Part shown: one piece after another, positions 12,334 to 24,227 of the stretch | How positions within the stretch are numbered: position 1 is the first letter of the stretch | How the letters are laid out: each line of letters starts with the position of its first letter | Assembly: GCF_019175385.1 (NCBI RefSeq) | Contig: NC_083344.1 | Location: forward strand, 3,448,965-3,512,964 | DNA from: Lycium barbarum | Lineage: Eukaryota; Streptophyta; Magnoliopsida; Solanales; Solanaceae | Direction of reading: 5' to 3' | DNA: 64,000 nucleotides | The notes under the pieces: generated by a model | What the model saw: the letters and a program-made list of their open reading frames with translations, nothing else | What the model was told of the DNA's origin: nothing | Database searches by the model: none | Position numbers and translations under genes: made by a program

Positions 12334-12998
12334 GCGAATTGCCCTTCTTTTGGGGTGGCCTTTAAATTTTGTCCCTCATATTTGAAATCTTTGAATTTCG
12401 CCCTTCAGCTAAAACCCATGGGTTCCAGGTTCGAACCCCCACACAGTCAAAATTTAAAAAAAAATCGCAAGGCAGAGTTTAAATTTCGCTATGCCCCCAC
12501 CGGCGTACACCTGTGAAGGAATTACCAAAGTGCCAGACTCGGCATACTTATGAGGCATACTTTTAGTTGTGCTTTAACTAAAAGTCTGCCCCATAAGGCA
12601 TAACTAGGAAAAGACTTTTAGTTAAGACTTAACTAAAAGTTTGCCCCCACCAGCATAAACTTGTTAAGGAATTACCAAAGTTATGCTGGACTCGACATAC
12701 TTATGCCAAGTCTGCCCACAAGGCATGAGTATGCCGGGTCCGGCATAACTTTGGTAATTCCTCAACAAGTGTATGTCGGGTCCGGCATACACGCGAGCTA
12801 GACCTTGCCTTGCAATTTTTTTTTTAATTTATGCTTGAGCGGGGGTTCGAACCCAAAACCTTATGATTTTTGCGTCAACGCTCAAGGTTGCAATGCGAAG
12901 GGCAAAAATTAAAGACCAGCAATATGAGGGGCATAATTTAAAAACTACAAATATGAGGGGCAAAATTTAAAGACCACCCCAAAAGAAGGGCAATCCGC
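12334..12998. mobile_element. Long-TIR element with TTCGAA box, copy 1
   Basis: The arms are inverted copies of each other. The left reads GCGAATTGCCCTTC, then TTTAAATTTTGTCCCTCATA and GGTTCGAACCCC. The right reads GGGGGTTCGAACCC, then AGGGGCAAAATTTAAAGACC and GAAGGGCAATCCGC. The core is full of smaller palindromes around GCCGGGTCCGGC and TTAACTAAAAGT. There is no coding capacity. It would fold into a long hairpin if transcribed. A larger relative lies at 55674-56506 and a shorter one at 13151-13404. Confidence 0.75.
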
Positions 12999-13150
12999 GC
13001 AAAAAAATGCTTGTATTTTAAGGAGACAATATATTTTGCAACAACTTCTCTGTGGTACTCAGTAATTTGACTCCTGCATTTTTTGTATGGGCTGTTTTAA
13101 CCTGGCCCAATTAATATATCTTTGAATGGGAATATTTTTTTTTTTTTGTG

Positions 13151-13404
13151 GTGATTGTCCTTCATTTGGGATGGTCTTTAATATTTTCCCTTCAAATTGG
13201 TGGTCTTTAATTTTTGTCCTTCGCCTAATACCCGAGGTTGTGGGTTCGAACTCCAACTCAGTTTAAAAAAAAAAAAATCACAGCCCAAAATTTTGCAAAT
13301 CTGACCATGCAAGACAGAATTTCTGCATGAAGGGCAAAATTTAAAGACCATCATTTTGAGGGATAAAAATTAAAGACCACCACCAGTGAAGGACAATCCT
13401 GCAA
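13151..13404. mobile_element. Long-TIR element with TTCGAA box, short copy
   Basis: The left end GATTGTCCTTCATTTGGGATGG and the right end CCACCAGTGAAGGACAATC are inverted, with GTGGTCTTTAATTTTTGTCC and GACAAAAATT-like arms and a GTGGGTTCGAAC box. It is the same family as 12334-12998, but most of the core is missing. Confidence 0.65.
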
Positions 13405-14722
13405 ATTGCCATGGGAAAATTACAGAAATGGTCACTTAAGTTTGGAGTAAGTGTGAAGATGTACTTAAGTTAGCAAAGTAATACTGGTAAGTCTCCATCA
13501 AATGCAAACTCTAATTGCTAGATCTAACGGGAACTTATTTGGAGGTATAGTTGCAGTGTCTACTATTTTTGAGGTGCCTAATATAGTTTTTGGTTTTGTA
13601 ATTTTTGAGATTTAACAGGACTTTAATAGTATTTCAACACAAATAAAACATTTGCAGTTGTCGTTAAATTTAATTGTCAAAATTCGTAAAATATTTGGTC
13701 AAGACTAAAAATATTCACGTTTTCGCTAAATTTAAAGGACCAAAAATGCTCAGAAGTATATTTAAGAACTATCTTAAACCTATCTCAAACATAAGGATCA
13801 TTTTTTACAATTTTCTCAACTTTCACTGTAGAAGAATTTTAGGTTTAAAGTTTTTGTTTTTTTAAAAAATACCCCAACATCTTAACATGACTTTCTGAAC
13901 TCAGTTGACTCTTCAAGCAATAGTTCTGGATCGAGAGCTCGATACTTACCTTATTACACTATAAAATGAAAAAGAGAGAGAGATTTTTTTTTTAAAATAG
14001 ATGTTGAGGTGAGTAAGGGGGTTTGCTAGCTTACTGGCTAGATCGTGTAATCGAGAAAAAATGCATTTGCCTTCTTCTTTCAAAATGAGAAAGTAAACTT
14101 CCTTAGTATGCTAGCTTTAGTTTGCTAAGTAAGGCAGGCACTACGCTAGAACATTATCGATCATGATGAGATAGGACTTTTTCATAATATAACATAAATA
14201 TAATAAAAAGGCAAAATTCAATTCTCCTCCCTTCTCGACCAGACGAATGGAATATGATCCATTTAAGCAGGTCTTGACCTAGCTTGCCCTTTTTATGTTT
14301 AAGGTAAGTTCAAAGTTGTCTCTTAAATATACTTCTAAACAATTTTGGTCCCTTAAATTCACTAAAAGTGAGCATTTTTTATTCTGTTTTAACATACTTT
14401 GTTTATTAGATTTTAGGAGAATACTATTCGTCGTATAAGCGAAAGAGTTGTATCATGTGGGTATTAATTGTATCAGTGAAAGAGTTATACTAGGCATGTA
14501 TCACAACTCAGTTCTATCGGATATCGAGCAAGTATGGTATCAAATGGCTATCAGTTTGTATCATTTGAAATCGCGTGAAAGAGGTATACCAGAAGTTACT
14601 TTAATAAATACAATTATTTTATTTCATAAATTTTTAAAAACTATACCTACGTACCGTAAATACAGTCTAAATATTTGACACTTACCCATATACCCTCCCC
14701 TTATCCTCTTTCTCCCACCACA
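13405..14722. other. Intergenic, no gene seen
   Basis: AT-rich DNA with short element ends (ACAGAAATGGTCACTTAAGTTT near 13428, also near 11412). Small open frames here have no recognisable motif. Confidence 0.5.
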
Positions 14723-15135
14723 ATGCTCACTACAAAAGTTGCAACAATGGCCTGCTCTGCCACTCCCTTCCCGCTGACCACCATATCTCTCGCCGCCGTC
14801 CTTTCGGCAATCTTCCGCCGTCACTCGAATCCCCATTCATTCTGAGGCGAGTCCCCAAATTCGGGTCGAATCGACACTATCACATGCAAAGCTAACTGAC
14901 AGGTCGTATGCAATACAATTCCATCCGGGCCAAGTCTCCATTCTATGCAAAGCTAGCCGGTCCTCATACTCGCCCTTGAATTTCGGGTCGAACTACTGAG
15001 ACTGGATACCTATTGAGATGGCTCCGCTATTTCCGGGGTGTGATTATGAACATTGGCTTATCGTCATTGATAAACCTGGAGGTGAAGGTGCTACTAAGCA
15101 GGAGATGATTGATTGTTACATACAAACACCAGTAA
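14723..15135 (+). pseudogene. MORF2/DAG-like gene fragment (RNA-editing factor)
   Basis: An ATG at 15018 begins MAPLFPGCDYEHWLIVIDKP followed by GGEGATKQEMIDCYIQT. This is the conserved MORF/RIP core of plastid and mitochondrial RNA-editing cofactors, closest to the MORF2 type. The same frame upstream reads SSYSPLNFGSN then a TGA stop and IPIE. The likely N-terminus (ATG at 14723, MLTTKVATMACSATPF) lies in another frame, so at least one frameshift and one stop separate them. After IQT the similarity ends abruptly. No introns or poly(A) prove how it arose: it could be a decayed duplicate or a captured gene fragment. Not functional as read. Confidence 0.75.
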
Positions 15136-17110
15136 ATATGTCCGCGCTTAGCGCGGTCATGAATAACCTTATTGAACTTGCGAAATATCGTTCTCCAATA
15201 TTTGAATATTAAAAATAATAAATGACATATTGTTGTAAAAATTAGAAATGTTTAGAATACCTCAACTTAAAGTTAATACTTTAAAAGTAATAAAAGGCAA
15301 ATTCTAGTAAAAACTATAAATGTTGAGGATATTTCATTTTAAATTGAAAGATAATGAATGATATAAAAATATTACTCTTTAATCATTTTTTTTTATCTTC
15401 TATATGTTCTCTGATTGTAGAATTTGTCCCAGATATGAATTCTTCCACTTTGCAGCGTACATTATAAACCTTCAACAAATTTATGAAATGGTCTTCTGTA
15501 AATTTAGTAGACACGTAAGAGATTAAATTATCATAAATACGAAAAACATAACAAAAAATAAAAATATATAAGTAGTTATATATAAAAAAATCTTAAAATA
15601 AATTATAAGGAAAAAATGATTAAGACAGAAAATCAAATATGGATTAAGGCATTACTTTTGTAGTTACTCAATGGTGGCATCCTTGAGGAACAAATATGTG
15701 ACGGTCATTTTAACTATTAATTCTAATTAAAATTATTACAAATATCAATCAATCTCACTTGTATTATGCACAACAAACTTCTTAAGACCATTAAGAAAAT
15801 AGCGTCAAGTCTTCTTTTCAAAATATTGTCAATGTTATACACATTCCTTGAATTTTATTCTATTATACACATTCCTTGAATTTTATTCTAATTCTGGTAC
15901 TCTTGTGTCTTCATAAACACACTGAAAAATATATATTCAAAAAGGCATGCGCCTTTTTCTCTTTATCAAAATATCAAACTTATAAAAAATAAAAATAAAT
16001 CTCCACTTTACCTTACTCTCCTCTCCACACTAATCAAATTTTGAGTTTTCCTTCTTAATTTCTTTTGCAAAATTCTCATGCTTCTGCAAATTCAAGAAAT
16101 TAAAAAAAATGTTATTTCCTCCATTAGTTCCTCTCATCATTCCTATAAATAATAAAATAAAATGAAGAGAAAAAGAAAATATTCGTGCGACACTATACAT
16201 GTACACCAGAGGAAATATTTTTCTTAAAAAAAACAAAAGGCAGAATCATACCAAAAAATGAAAGCGTTAAAAATCGAACAATAGTGTCAATGACCTCAAA
16301 GGAGAGAATTAAACTACAAATGTAATTCATCAACTTTGTTAACTTTATTATTGAAAATTCTAAGCACGTTCAAAAACCTATTGCTTCCCCAAAAGCATGC
16401 CTGAAACAACAACATAATGAAAAAAGTAGAATCGTAACCAAAAATGAAACCGTTAAAAATTGAAACATAAGAATACATGTACGAAAAGATTTATGTAAAC
16501 AATAGTATCAATGATCGCAAAGGAGAAAATTAAACTACGAATGTAATTCATCAACTTTGTTACCTTTATTATTGGAATTCTACGCATGTTAAAAAACCTA
16601 TTGTTTCCCCAAAAGCAATGAAAATAGTAGGCTGCTTAATGATGACGTACTGTGTTTCTGCACGTAAAAACAAGCCCAGAAGCTTCAGATTTTCTTATCA
16701 CAGAGGAGAAGAAACCCCTCTCTATCTGAGTACTTGTGTTTAATTGTTTAATTTCATGTTCAGATTCAAATTGAAAGTTAAGCAGTGAGAATTCTAAAGA
16801 TCCCGCTCTATGTATCATGAACTTGTGTGTTTCAGGACTACCTGTACATCCGAAGGCAAGAAAATTTTACATAAGACCATGTACTAGAGGAAGTCAGTAA
16901 GAGCCTAACGTTCCGACTCTATCTTCCTCCTCTCTTATTAGATCTATGAAAGAATAAACTTCCTCTTTTGACCAAAATCTCTCCATTCTAAATCATTTGG
17001 AAGCACCTGGACTTGAGCGTCAGAAGCATGCTCAAGAAATACAAGCAAAATCACTTATCTTTCCCTCGTGTCATAAAACGACAAGACCTTAGCTATGTAT
17101 AAACAAGTAG
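15136..17110. repeat. AT-rich spacer with a tandem duplication at 16237-16625
   Basis: Two diverged copies of a unit of about 190 bp (16237-16405 and 16425-16625) share AATGAAANCGTTAAAAATNG, AATGTAATTCATCAACTTTG and CCTATTGNTTCCCCAAAAGC. The second carries an extra insertion of about 40 bp. A shorter repeat (ATTAGAAATGTTTAGAATACC-like) occurs near 15240 and 15320. No gene was seen. The right end includes the 3' untranslated region of the NPGR1-like gene. Confidence 0.7.
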
Positions 17111-20100
17111 TCATCTGAAGGGTTCAATAGGCTGAGTCTCCTCCAGTGAATTAGCTGCTTGAAAACACTCAGCTGCTTCCGTTACTGAACCTTCCTCTTT
17201 GTAAATCAGGCCAAGATTATGCCATGCAGAAGCATTCATCCGATCAAGTCGCAGTGCTTCTCTCAGATAACTTATAACAGTTCCAGGACAATAGTTACCT
17301 ATCTGCCTAATTACCATCGCGGTTGATATTAGACTTGGCACATGAGATGGATCAACGGCAAGAGCGTTTGTGTAATCCTCTAGTGCAGCTTTGTAATGGC
17401 CCTTTGACTGATGAAGCAAACCTGCGCAATATACTCCATCAAAATCGCATGCTATTTGATACAAAGAGCTACACATAAAGTGTGCAGAAGCATGTTCATC
17501 ATGCTACAACATAGAATAAACATTATAGTTTGTTGGCCCAATAACATTGTAAAAGTTTTGATGCATGATAGAAACTAGAATTGGAAGTTTTTTTCTTTTT
17601 CTTTTTTCTCTATTGGAGAAAGAGGAACTATAGTTGGAAGACTTTTTGTGAAACTGGTACTATTGAAAAATTACATTAAGCTGAATACTAAGGAGGGAGT
17701 AAGTACACCATAAAGCCCAGGGGCGGAGCTATAACTTCGGCTACAGGTTTGGCAGAACCCAGTAGCTTTGACTTAACTTTGTTTTTGTGTTCAAAAATCC
17801 ACTCATATAAGTAATTTATCGAGAACCCAGTAAAATGCGTTTCTATAATCCAGAACCCATAAACTCAAAATCCTAGCTCCGCCTCTGATAAAGCCGGTAG
17901 CTAGCGCACATGAGAAGAATGTGATTGTTATGTAACATAAACCTTGTGTAACTTCAAAGATGACTCCTGATGTCTGAAGCAAGAACTAATTATGTACAAA
18001 AAGTTGGTGAAGAGCGCCATAAGAATGCAGGAGAACACGTTGGTTCATCCTCCAACACTCATCTATGCACAACTAGGGTTGACTGGTGACATGGAGAAAA
18101 ATCATCCGACATTCTATTCATACTTCTCCAAAGAATCAGAGATCTGGTATAGATTATCTGACAGTAACAATGAAAAACCGAGCATCGCTAATAGACAGAT
18201 TATCCACACTGAGAAAAAATTGAGCCAATAAAAAGAGTCACTCCCTCAGCCTTTGGGTCTGACAAGGTCTTATGGAATTAAAGGAGTTACTAATAACAGT
18301 GACGGAGTCGGGATTTTTACTAAAGGGATTCACAATATAAAGAAGTAAACACACGAAGAATCCCCGGAGATATAATATCTATTATATATACATAAAAAAT
18401 AATTTTAACCTTGTATATACAATGTAATTCTCCGGCGAACGGGATTCAGATGAATACTCTTCCGCTCCCCTAAAGATACGACCCCAGTTACTATCACTAC
18501 CAGATTATGTCAATTTAATAGGGAACAAATAAAACCACAGGGTTAATCTGATTCCTTGAAAATTAGTGGGTAACCCTTTTCCTTTTGGGTGGTGGGGTGG
18601 TTGTTTGGTTGGGGGTTTTGGGGGGTTGGGGGGGGGGGGGGGGGGGGGGAGGAGGGATTTTAAGGAAAGAATGGATCACTGAAGATATTGCAAAATATAT
18701 GTGTGTATCAGACAGGAATACAATACTGCTAGAGCTATTGCAAAACTCTTGAGACATGAAATTTTCCAGGACACCACTAACAAAAGTCAAAGCCTATGGT
18801 ATCACAAAGCTAAAACTATCATATCTGCCACGGACGTTTTCTCCCTTGGCTTTCACATTTAGGTATAGTCAAATTGACTCCATATTGCATACAGACTTTA
18901 ATAACCTTTTAGCTTGCTTTTTCATGAATATTAAAACAGTAAAACTGTAACATCTGAGATAGATGGATATGTTCAGAATAGTAAGCACTAAGCAATGCAT
19001 GAGGAGATAATGAGCGTGAAATATATCTACCAGCAATATACAATCTCGAAGCGGAATAACAACTAATGGCCTTGGATTTGGAAAGGCAGACCTCTGCATC
19101 TTGCCACTGAGATGATTTAATGTAGATGGAAGCAAGATCATGCCAGGTTTCCAGCTCCATAGTTATATTGTCGTCTCTTTCCTTCTGTTACATATATGAA
19201 AATCAAGCGTTATATATTTCTTTTCCAGAAAAATAAAATACCAATAATAATAATAATAATAATAGTAATAGTAGTAATTTCATGAGGGGGGTAGAAAGGG
19301 GAAGCACAAAAGACAACAGAGAGATTTGTAAGAAAGAAATCTCTTACAATTCACCTCGTAAGGGTGATTGACTTACCTTGAGATTTTCCGCCACTCCGAA
19401 GCTTTTCCTCCGGAACTGAAGAACAGCAAGAAGCTGACTATATGTTCCTAAAGCATTTTTCACTTGGCCTTGTGCAATTTGGAGCTTAGCTTTGGTTCTC
19501 AACAATACTCCCTGATCCCACTTTCCGCTCTGATCTACAGCTGCATCAATGACAGTTTCAGCTTCCGGAAACTGCTTTTGAGCTGTTAAAACCCGAGCCA
19601 ACAGCATCCACCCCTTCAGAGCAGACCCACCTTCCAATTCATGAAAGCACCTTGCATAACAGAGCGCAATATCCAACTTCCTTTGCTCCGCATTTTCTAA
19701 ACAAAGATGGTACATGACATTGGAGTCGTTCATCTTCGTCAGTCTCCCAGCAGATTCCAAGGATTGAAGTGCTTCCGATTGCATCCTAATCCTCTCGGAA
19801 TCTGTCAACACAGCTCTAGAATGTGCTGAAAGTGAAAGACCTAAGACATAGTGTGCAACGCCCATCAGCTGATCGCATCTTCCTTGCAAGCTTTCAATAG
19901 CCCTACGAGCAAAGTTTATGCCGTCTCCTACACATTCTAAGCTTTCAGCACAGACTTTTGAAGCCAGTAACAAACCTGCAGGGTTGGCAAAATCAGCCCA
20001 TGAAAACAACACGCCAAACCCGCCCAAGTTTGGGCTGGTCATTGAACCGCCCATTTATTCATTCCACCCAACCCATTTCAGCCCATCAAAAGATTGGGCT

Positions 20101-21204
20101 GATATATAGCCCAAATTGACCCATAAGAAATCTTGTCAAAATATTTTCAAAAGGACATTTTTTTTATTTGATATGTTAATATATAGACATAATAAAGAGA
20201 AAAAAAAATAGTTTTATTAGGTAACAAAAAAATATAAAAGAACAGATAAAGGAATTAATTCTTAGTAAGAATTGGGCGGGTTGGGTTATGACCCGCTTTT
20301 TAGCACATTTTAGCCCAAGCCATTTCAGCCCATTTGACACCACTACAAACCTGGAACACAAGTGGGATCCTCGGTACTACTCAATAGTTTTCGCAACAAG
20401 TTCAAGGCGGCGAAGTTATCTCCTTCTCCGTAATAACAGAGAGCTAAGATATGATACCTTTCACGGCTATCAATATTCCTAGGAAGCAACTCTTCTACTT
20501 GGTTAGCCAGAGCCCGTAGGCTACCTGAGATAGATAATGCATATGAGAGATGGTCAAGAATCGACCGGTCCCACTCTATAATTCGTAGAGTAACCTTTCT
20601 CAATAAGATCATCAAGAGAAGAATGGCCTCCTCGGTATTGGTTCTGGGAACAAAAGAACTGTCCATTTGGAATCTGAAACTAGGGGGAGTGTATTCATTT
20701 CCGCTGTATAGAAGAAAAATGGCAAACTCTTTCTGAATCTTGGCATTAGTTTGGACATCAAGATTCCACTGACAAAGAAGAGCTCGGCGGTATGACATAA
20801 TTGCATCTTTAGGAGCATCTGCGAGTATCCATAATTGTGGAAGCAGCCCGACAGCCTGGCTGAGAATCTCCTGCAATTTACAATCAGCACCAAAGTCTTC
20901 AGGCAAGCCTTCTGGTAATGCATATTCAACAATGTCCAGAATAACATTGCATGATTGGGCAGCTTCTGCAAAAATATTTGGAGAATGCATCAGATAAAAG
21001 ACGTCGAAAACTTGCAGTTTCTGAGCTTTCAGGTTCACGTAATTCCTTATCATGCTGTGTACACAATCACTATAGAAATGCCATAGTAAAAAGGGCTTTT
21101 TTCATTTTTTTCCCATCGGCCGAAATTATTTACGGGCGCTAGCCAAAATAGACAAAATATACACGGATTATGTATATTATATGTATATTTATGTGTACAA
21201 TATG

Positions 21205-21235
<31 letters not shown>

Positions 21236-23493
21236 CTCTTAATATATAAAACCTATACATTTGCTGGCTATAATTTTTTTGAGCGGTCCAAAAATGTAAT
21301 TATCCAGCGCAAATAAAGTGTGGGTTTTAATGCAAAAAGGTGCATATGTAGAAATAATACAAACATATATGTCTAGTCCAAGACTAGTACTTATAAGCAT
21401 GAATAAGAAATATATGGACAAAGAATTGATTTTTATTACGATAATTCGCAAGGAAAAGTTTGTCTTAGAGCCTTGATGATGACACTAAAGAGCAAAATAA
21501 GCGAGGCGAAGCGCCCAACATTTTTTGAGCCTCGTTTCAGCGCTTAATCGCGCCTTTGACAACACTGAATTATCCCTAGGAAAAATGCACAAAAGCTTCT
21601 TCAGGAGAGATGTGTGTTTGTAAGGTCGCTAAGAAGCAAGGAAAAATATTCTCATACTACCCCACATGTGAGATATCTAACTAAAAAGCCAAATTATGAA
21701 TTTAACCAGATCATTTTGGAAAAATTAACATGTGATTTAAAAGAATAAATAAGACCAAATAGTGAAATTAACAAGCACTAGCAATCAACAAAACAGAAAA
21801 TATTTCACATTGTCCCATGGAAGGCCCCGGGGATGGATACAGTAATGTAAGAGAGCCAGCACAAACTTTAAAAAAATTGAACAAAACTCTTACATATAAA
21901 ACGTGTGCATACTGAACGAAGTTGTCCTAACTGAAAATGAATGTCAAATTGAAACACGTAAACGAAGATGTTACAACAACAACTACTACGCCTCAATGCG
22001 AAGCTTGTTGGGTTCAACTATATGAATTGCCATAATTCAATTTGCTCTATTTGGACTCATGTAAAAAAATACTCCCTCCGTCCCAATTAATGTGAAGGTG
22101 ACAGCGTTTAAGAAAATAAAGAAGACTTTTGAATCTTGTGGTGTTAAACTAAATATGTGTATAATGCACCAAAATGCCCTATGATCCTTGTGGTCCTAAA
22201 TATGTTATGTTCTTTTGAGAATGGTAATGTTAAAGACCTAAAAATGTTATGTAGGATGTTGGGTTAAGAATTACTAAATATAGAAAAGTAAGACAAACAA
22301 ATTGAAACGGAGGGAGTATTATTTATTACAAAAAATGAACTGAAGACTACCATGTATAGTCTAACCTTTACACCTCCCAAGAGCTTGCAATGATTGTGCT
22401 TTAAGAAAGACTGCTTCCAGGAGCAAACTCACAGCATGTATGGACATTGGTGGTGTATCATACTTCTGCGAACGTCTCTTTTGAGTTCGAGCTCTATTGG
22501 CAAGGGTGACTTTCATTTTAGTGGTCACTGAGGAAATATCTATCCCTTCAAACACATGTAGAGCAGCCTCTATATTGCCCTTTTGGTACTCATATCTTCC
22601 AAGCAATGCCCTTGCTTCCTATAAAGTAGATATAGTTTAACTGTCACAGATGGATAATTGTAAGCGGGCGTTTGGCCACGAACTTGAAATCATTGATTTG
22701 GGTGGAGGGCACGAACTTGAAATCATTGATTTGGGTGGAGGTTGATTTGAAGTTGAAATTTTGTTTGGACATGCAATTTCGATATCAAAAGTTGTACTTC
22801 TTCTCATAAACATGGAAACCCCACAATTTGTGAAAGCTATCAAAACTTCCCCAAATATAGGGTTGAGCAGGTGTGGCCGTTTGGAGAAGCAGCTGGTTTT
22901 TGGGTTTGGAGAGGGAAGCGGTGGTTTTATGTAAGAATTACGTTTTTAATAAATATGGATTGGTAAAGTATGGCGTAAAGTAGGCTTGGATAATAAAATT
23001 TTGCAATAAATCTGGGTCTTTGTTTTGCAAAATTTAAAATTATGGGCCAAATTTAAAATTTTAGAAAATTTGAAATCGCAAATTTGAAGTTCTACCTTTG
23101 AGGTGAATTTTGGGACTTGAAGATTTCAAGTTAAAATTGAAGTTTTATTCAAAATAGGATAGACAAACACAGATCTGAAATCATGATTTGAAATGGCATG
23201 TCCACACAACACCTAATACATGCCTATTGAAACTGGAAGTGATTCAGAAGTAATAAGAGCAAATATTTTTTGACTGGTACCTCATAATTCAAAGCACCAC
23301 TCTCGCGCAAAGATGATTCAGCTTCTTCAATATTACCAGTATCTGACGTTTGTTCAGATTTTCCGTCTCTTGATGAACGAACACTTGATGTGTAATCCTT
23401 AGTGGCAAGGGATTCATCTACCTGCAATTGTTCGCCCGAGCAGAAGCACTTCATCATCTTCCGCGGCTTGTTGACCCAATTATCATTCTTCAT
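17111..23493 (-). CDS. NPGR1: NPGR1-type tetratricopeptide (calmodulin-binding) protein
   Basis: Six coding exons, 5' to 3': 23493-23281, 22618-22366, 20965-20351, 19975-19377, 19184-19031, 17421-17111 (stop TGA). Phases join to 714 aa; plant NPG1/NPGR proteins are about 700 aa. The N-terminus has MMKCFCSGEQ, as in NPGR1, so translation might start at Met14 (23454) instead of 23493. TPR-like segments follow: EARALLGRYEYQKGNIEAAL in exon 2, RALANQVEELLPRNIDSRER then YGEGDNFAALNLL in exon 3, and C-terminal repeats including KGHYKAALEDYTNALAVDP and ASAWHNLGLIYKEEG. Family knowledge: NPG1 binds calmodulin and is needed for pollen germination, and NPGR proteins also act at the plasma membrane in PI4-kinase recruitment. 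The third intron is a transposon (see 19979-20345). Upstream 24228-26110 is a tandem array. Confidence 0.92.
17718..17887. mobile_element. hAT-type MITE (CAGGGGCGGAGC family)
   Basis: A 170-bp element starts CAGGGGCGGAGCTATAAC and ends CCTAGCTCCGCCTCTG, flanked by 8-bp duplications ATAAAGCC (17710-17717 and 17888-17895). It lies in the last intron of the NPGR1-like gene and is the same family as 4826-5003. Confidence 0.85.
18628..18649. repeat. Poly(G) tract, 22 G
   Basis: It lies within a longer G/T-rich stretch (about 18590-18656) in the last NPGR1 intron. G-rich on the plus strand, so the pre-mRNA is C-rich. Confidence 0.85.
19979..20345. mobile_element. hAT-type element forming NPGR1 intron 3
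   Basis: A 367-bp element. Left end CAGGGTTGGCAAAATCAGCCC; right end, read inverted, TAGTGGTGTCAAATGGGCTG. Perfect 8-bp target-site duplications CAAACCTG flank it (19971-19978 and 20346-20353). On the gene strand each copy is CAGGTTTG. The intron runs from G(20350)T(20349) in one copy to A(19977)G(19976) in the other, so intron length (375) equals element plus one site copy, and splicing restores a single CAGGTTTG. The element's end also gives CTGAT as a possible branch site and a pyrimidine-biased run before CAG. Reading through without splicing meets TAG three codons after the junction. The same family, with an insert, is at 38139-39493. Confidence 0.88.
22072..22316. mobile_element. Stowaway-type MITE
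   Basis: A 245-bp element with terminal inverted repeats CTCCCTCCGT and ACGGAGGGAG and TA at both borders (22070-22071, 22317-22318). It lies in intron 2 of the NPGR1-like gene. Confidence 0.9.
22661..23213. repeat. CGTTTGGCC-type repeat element in NPGR1 intron 1
   Basis: It begins GCGGGCGTTTGGCCACGAAC and ends near GGCATGTCCACACAACACC, with inverted TTGAAATCATGATTTGAAAT-like parts. A 35-bp block (CACGAACTTGAAATCATTG...) is directly repeated at 22678-22742. The motif CGTTTGGCCA is shared with the elements in the RPL14 intron at 57790-58650. The boundary is approximate. Confidence 0.5.
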
Positions 23494-23783
23494 ATTGTAC
23501 TTGCTCTCTCACAATGCTTCAACAGTCAGCAGCACAAACAACAATGAATTTAACTTGTTTAACCAAAAGATCACTAGAACTTTAAGTGCTCTTGAATTGT
23601 GATAATTAATATGATTCACACCATGGAAAATAATCAATCTAAAAGGATAATGACATTCAGATCAAGTACATCATAATTTGAAAACACCACCTGTTTACTA
23701 CTAGTAGATTGTAGTCTGAAGGATCATATTTCTGTTGAAACCCAGAATTAGTCCTGAACAACCCAACTTCATTAGATCAAACA

Positions 23784-23823
23784 CCCCCCCCCCCCCCCCC
23801 CCAAAAAAAAAAAAAAAAAAAAA
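23784..23823. repeat. Poly(C) run of 19 followed by poly(A) run of 21
   Basis: Two homopolymers are directly joined upstream of the NPGR1 start codon. Exact lengths may not be reliable. Confidence 0.85.
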
Positions 23824-24227
23824 TTCAAAAGAAAAAAGAAGCTTTAGGCCAAAAAATAGTACTAGAACTTAAACCTAAAATAACACACAATTCTAAAATA
23901 GCTCGAAATGGGAGAGTCCCTCCCACTCTTTCTCTGTCCCTTAGTGCTCCTAATGATCATGAAATCCCCGTTCCACTTTTACATAACAACAAAGGAAAAG
24001 AAACAAAAGAAAAAATGGCTTTTCAACATCCGATATATTAACTAGTTGAGCCAGTGCCCGTTACAGATATTAACACCATCATATTCACGAAACAACCCTG
24101 TATTTGCATTAAAAAAATCCACTAAATATGTGCAAACATTAAATTCAAAAACCCAGTTACTAATACCTGATGTTGCTACCATAGAATATAGAATATATAG
24201 AGTTCAAATTCTGGCTCCGCCTCTGAC

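Noticed and set aside
14448..14678. 76-codon plus-strand frame upstream of the MORF fragment
   Set aside because: AT-rich, no motif, and not in frame with the MORF-like sequence.
19344..20054. Reading the NPGR1 exon 4 frame upstream through the element (MGGSMTSPNLGG...)
   Set aside because: That N-terminal part is transposon sequence; the splice at 19976 and the matching phase of exon 3 explain the frame better.
20612..20971. 119-codon minus-strand frame in NPGR1 exon 3
   Set aside because: Different frame from the TPR-coding frame, with no motif.
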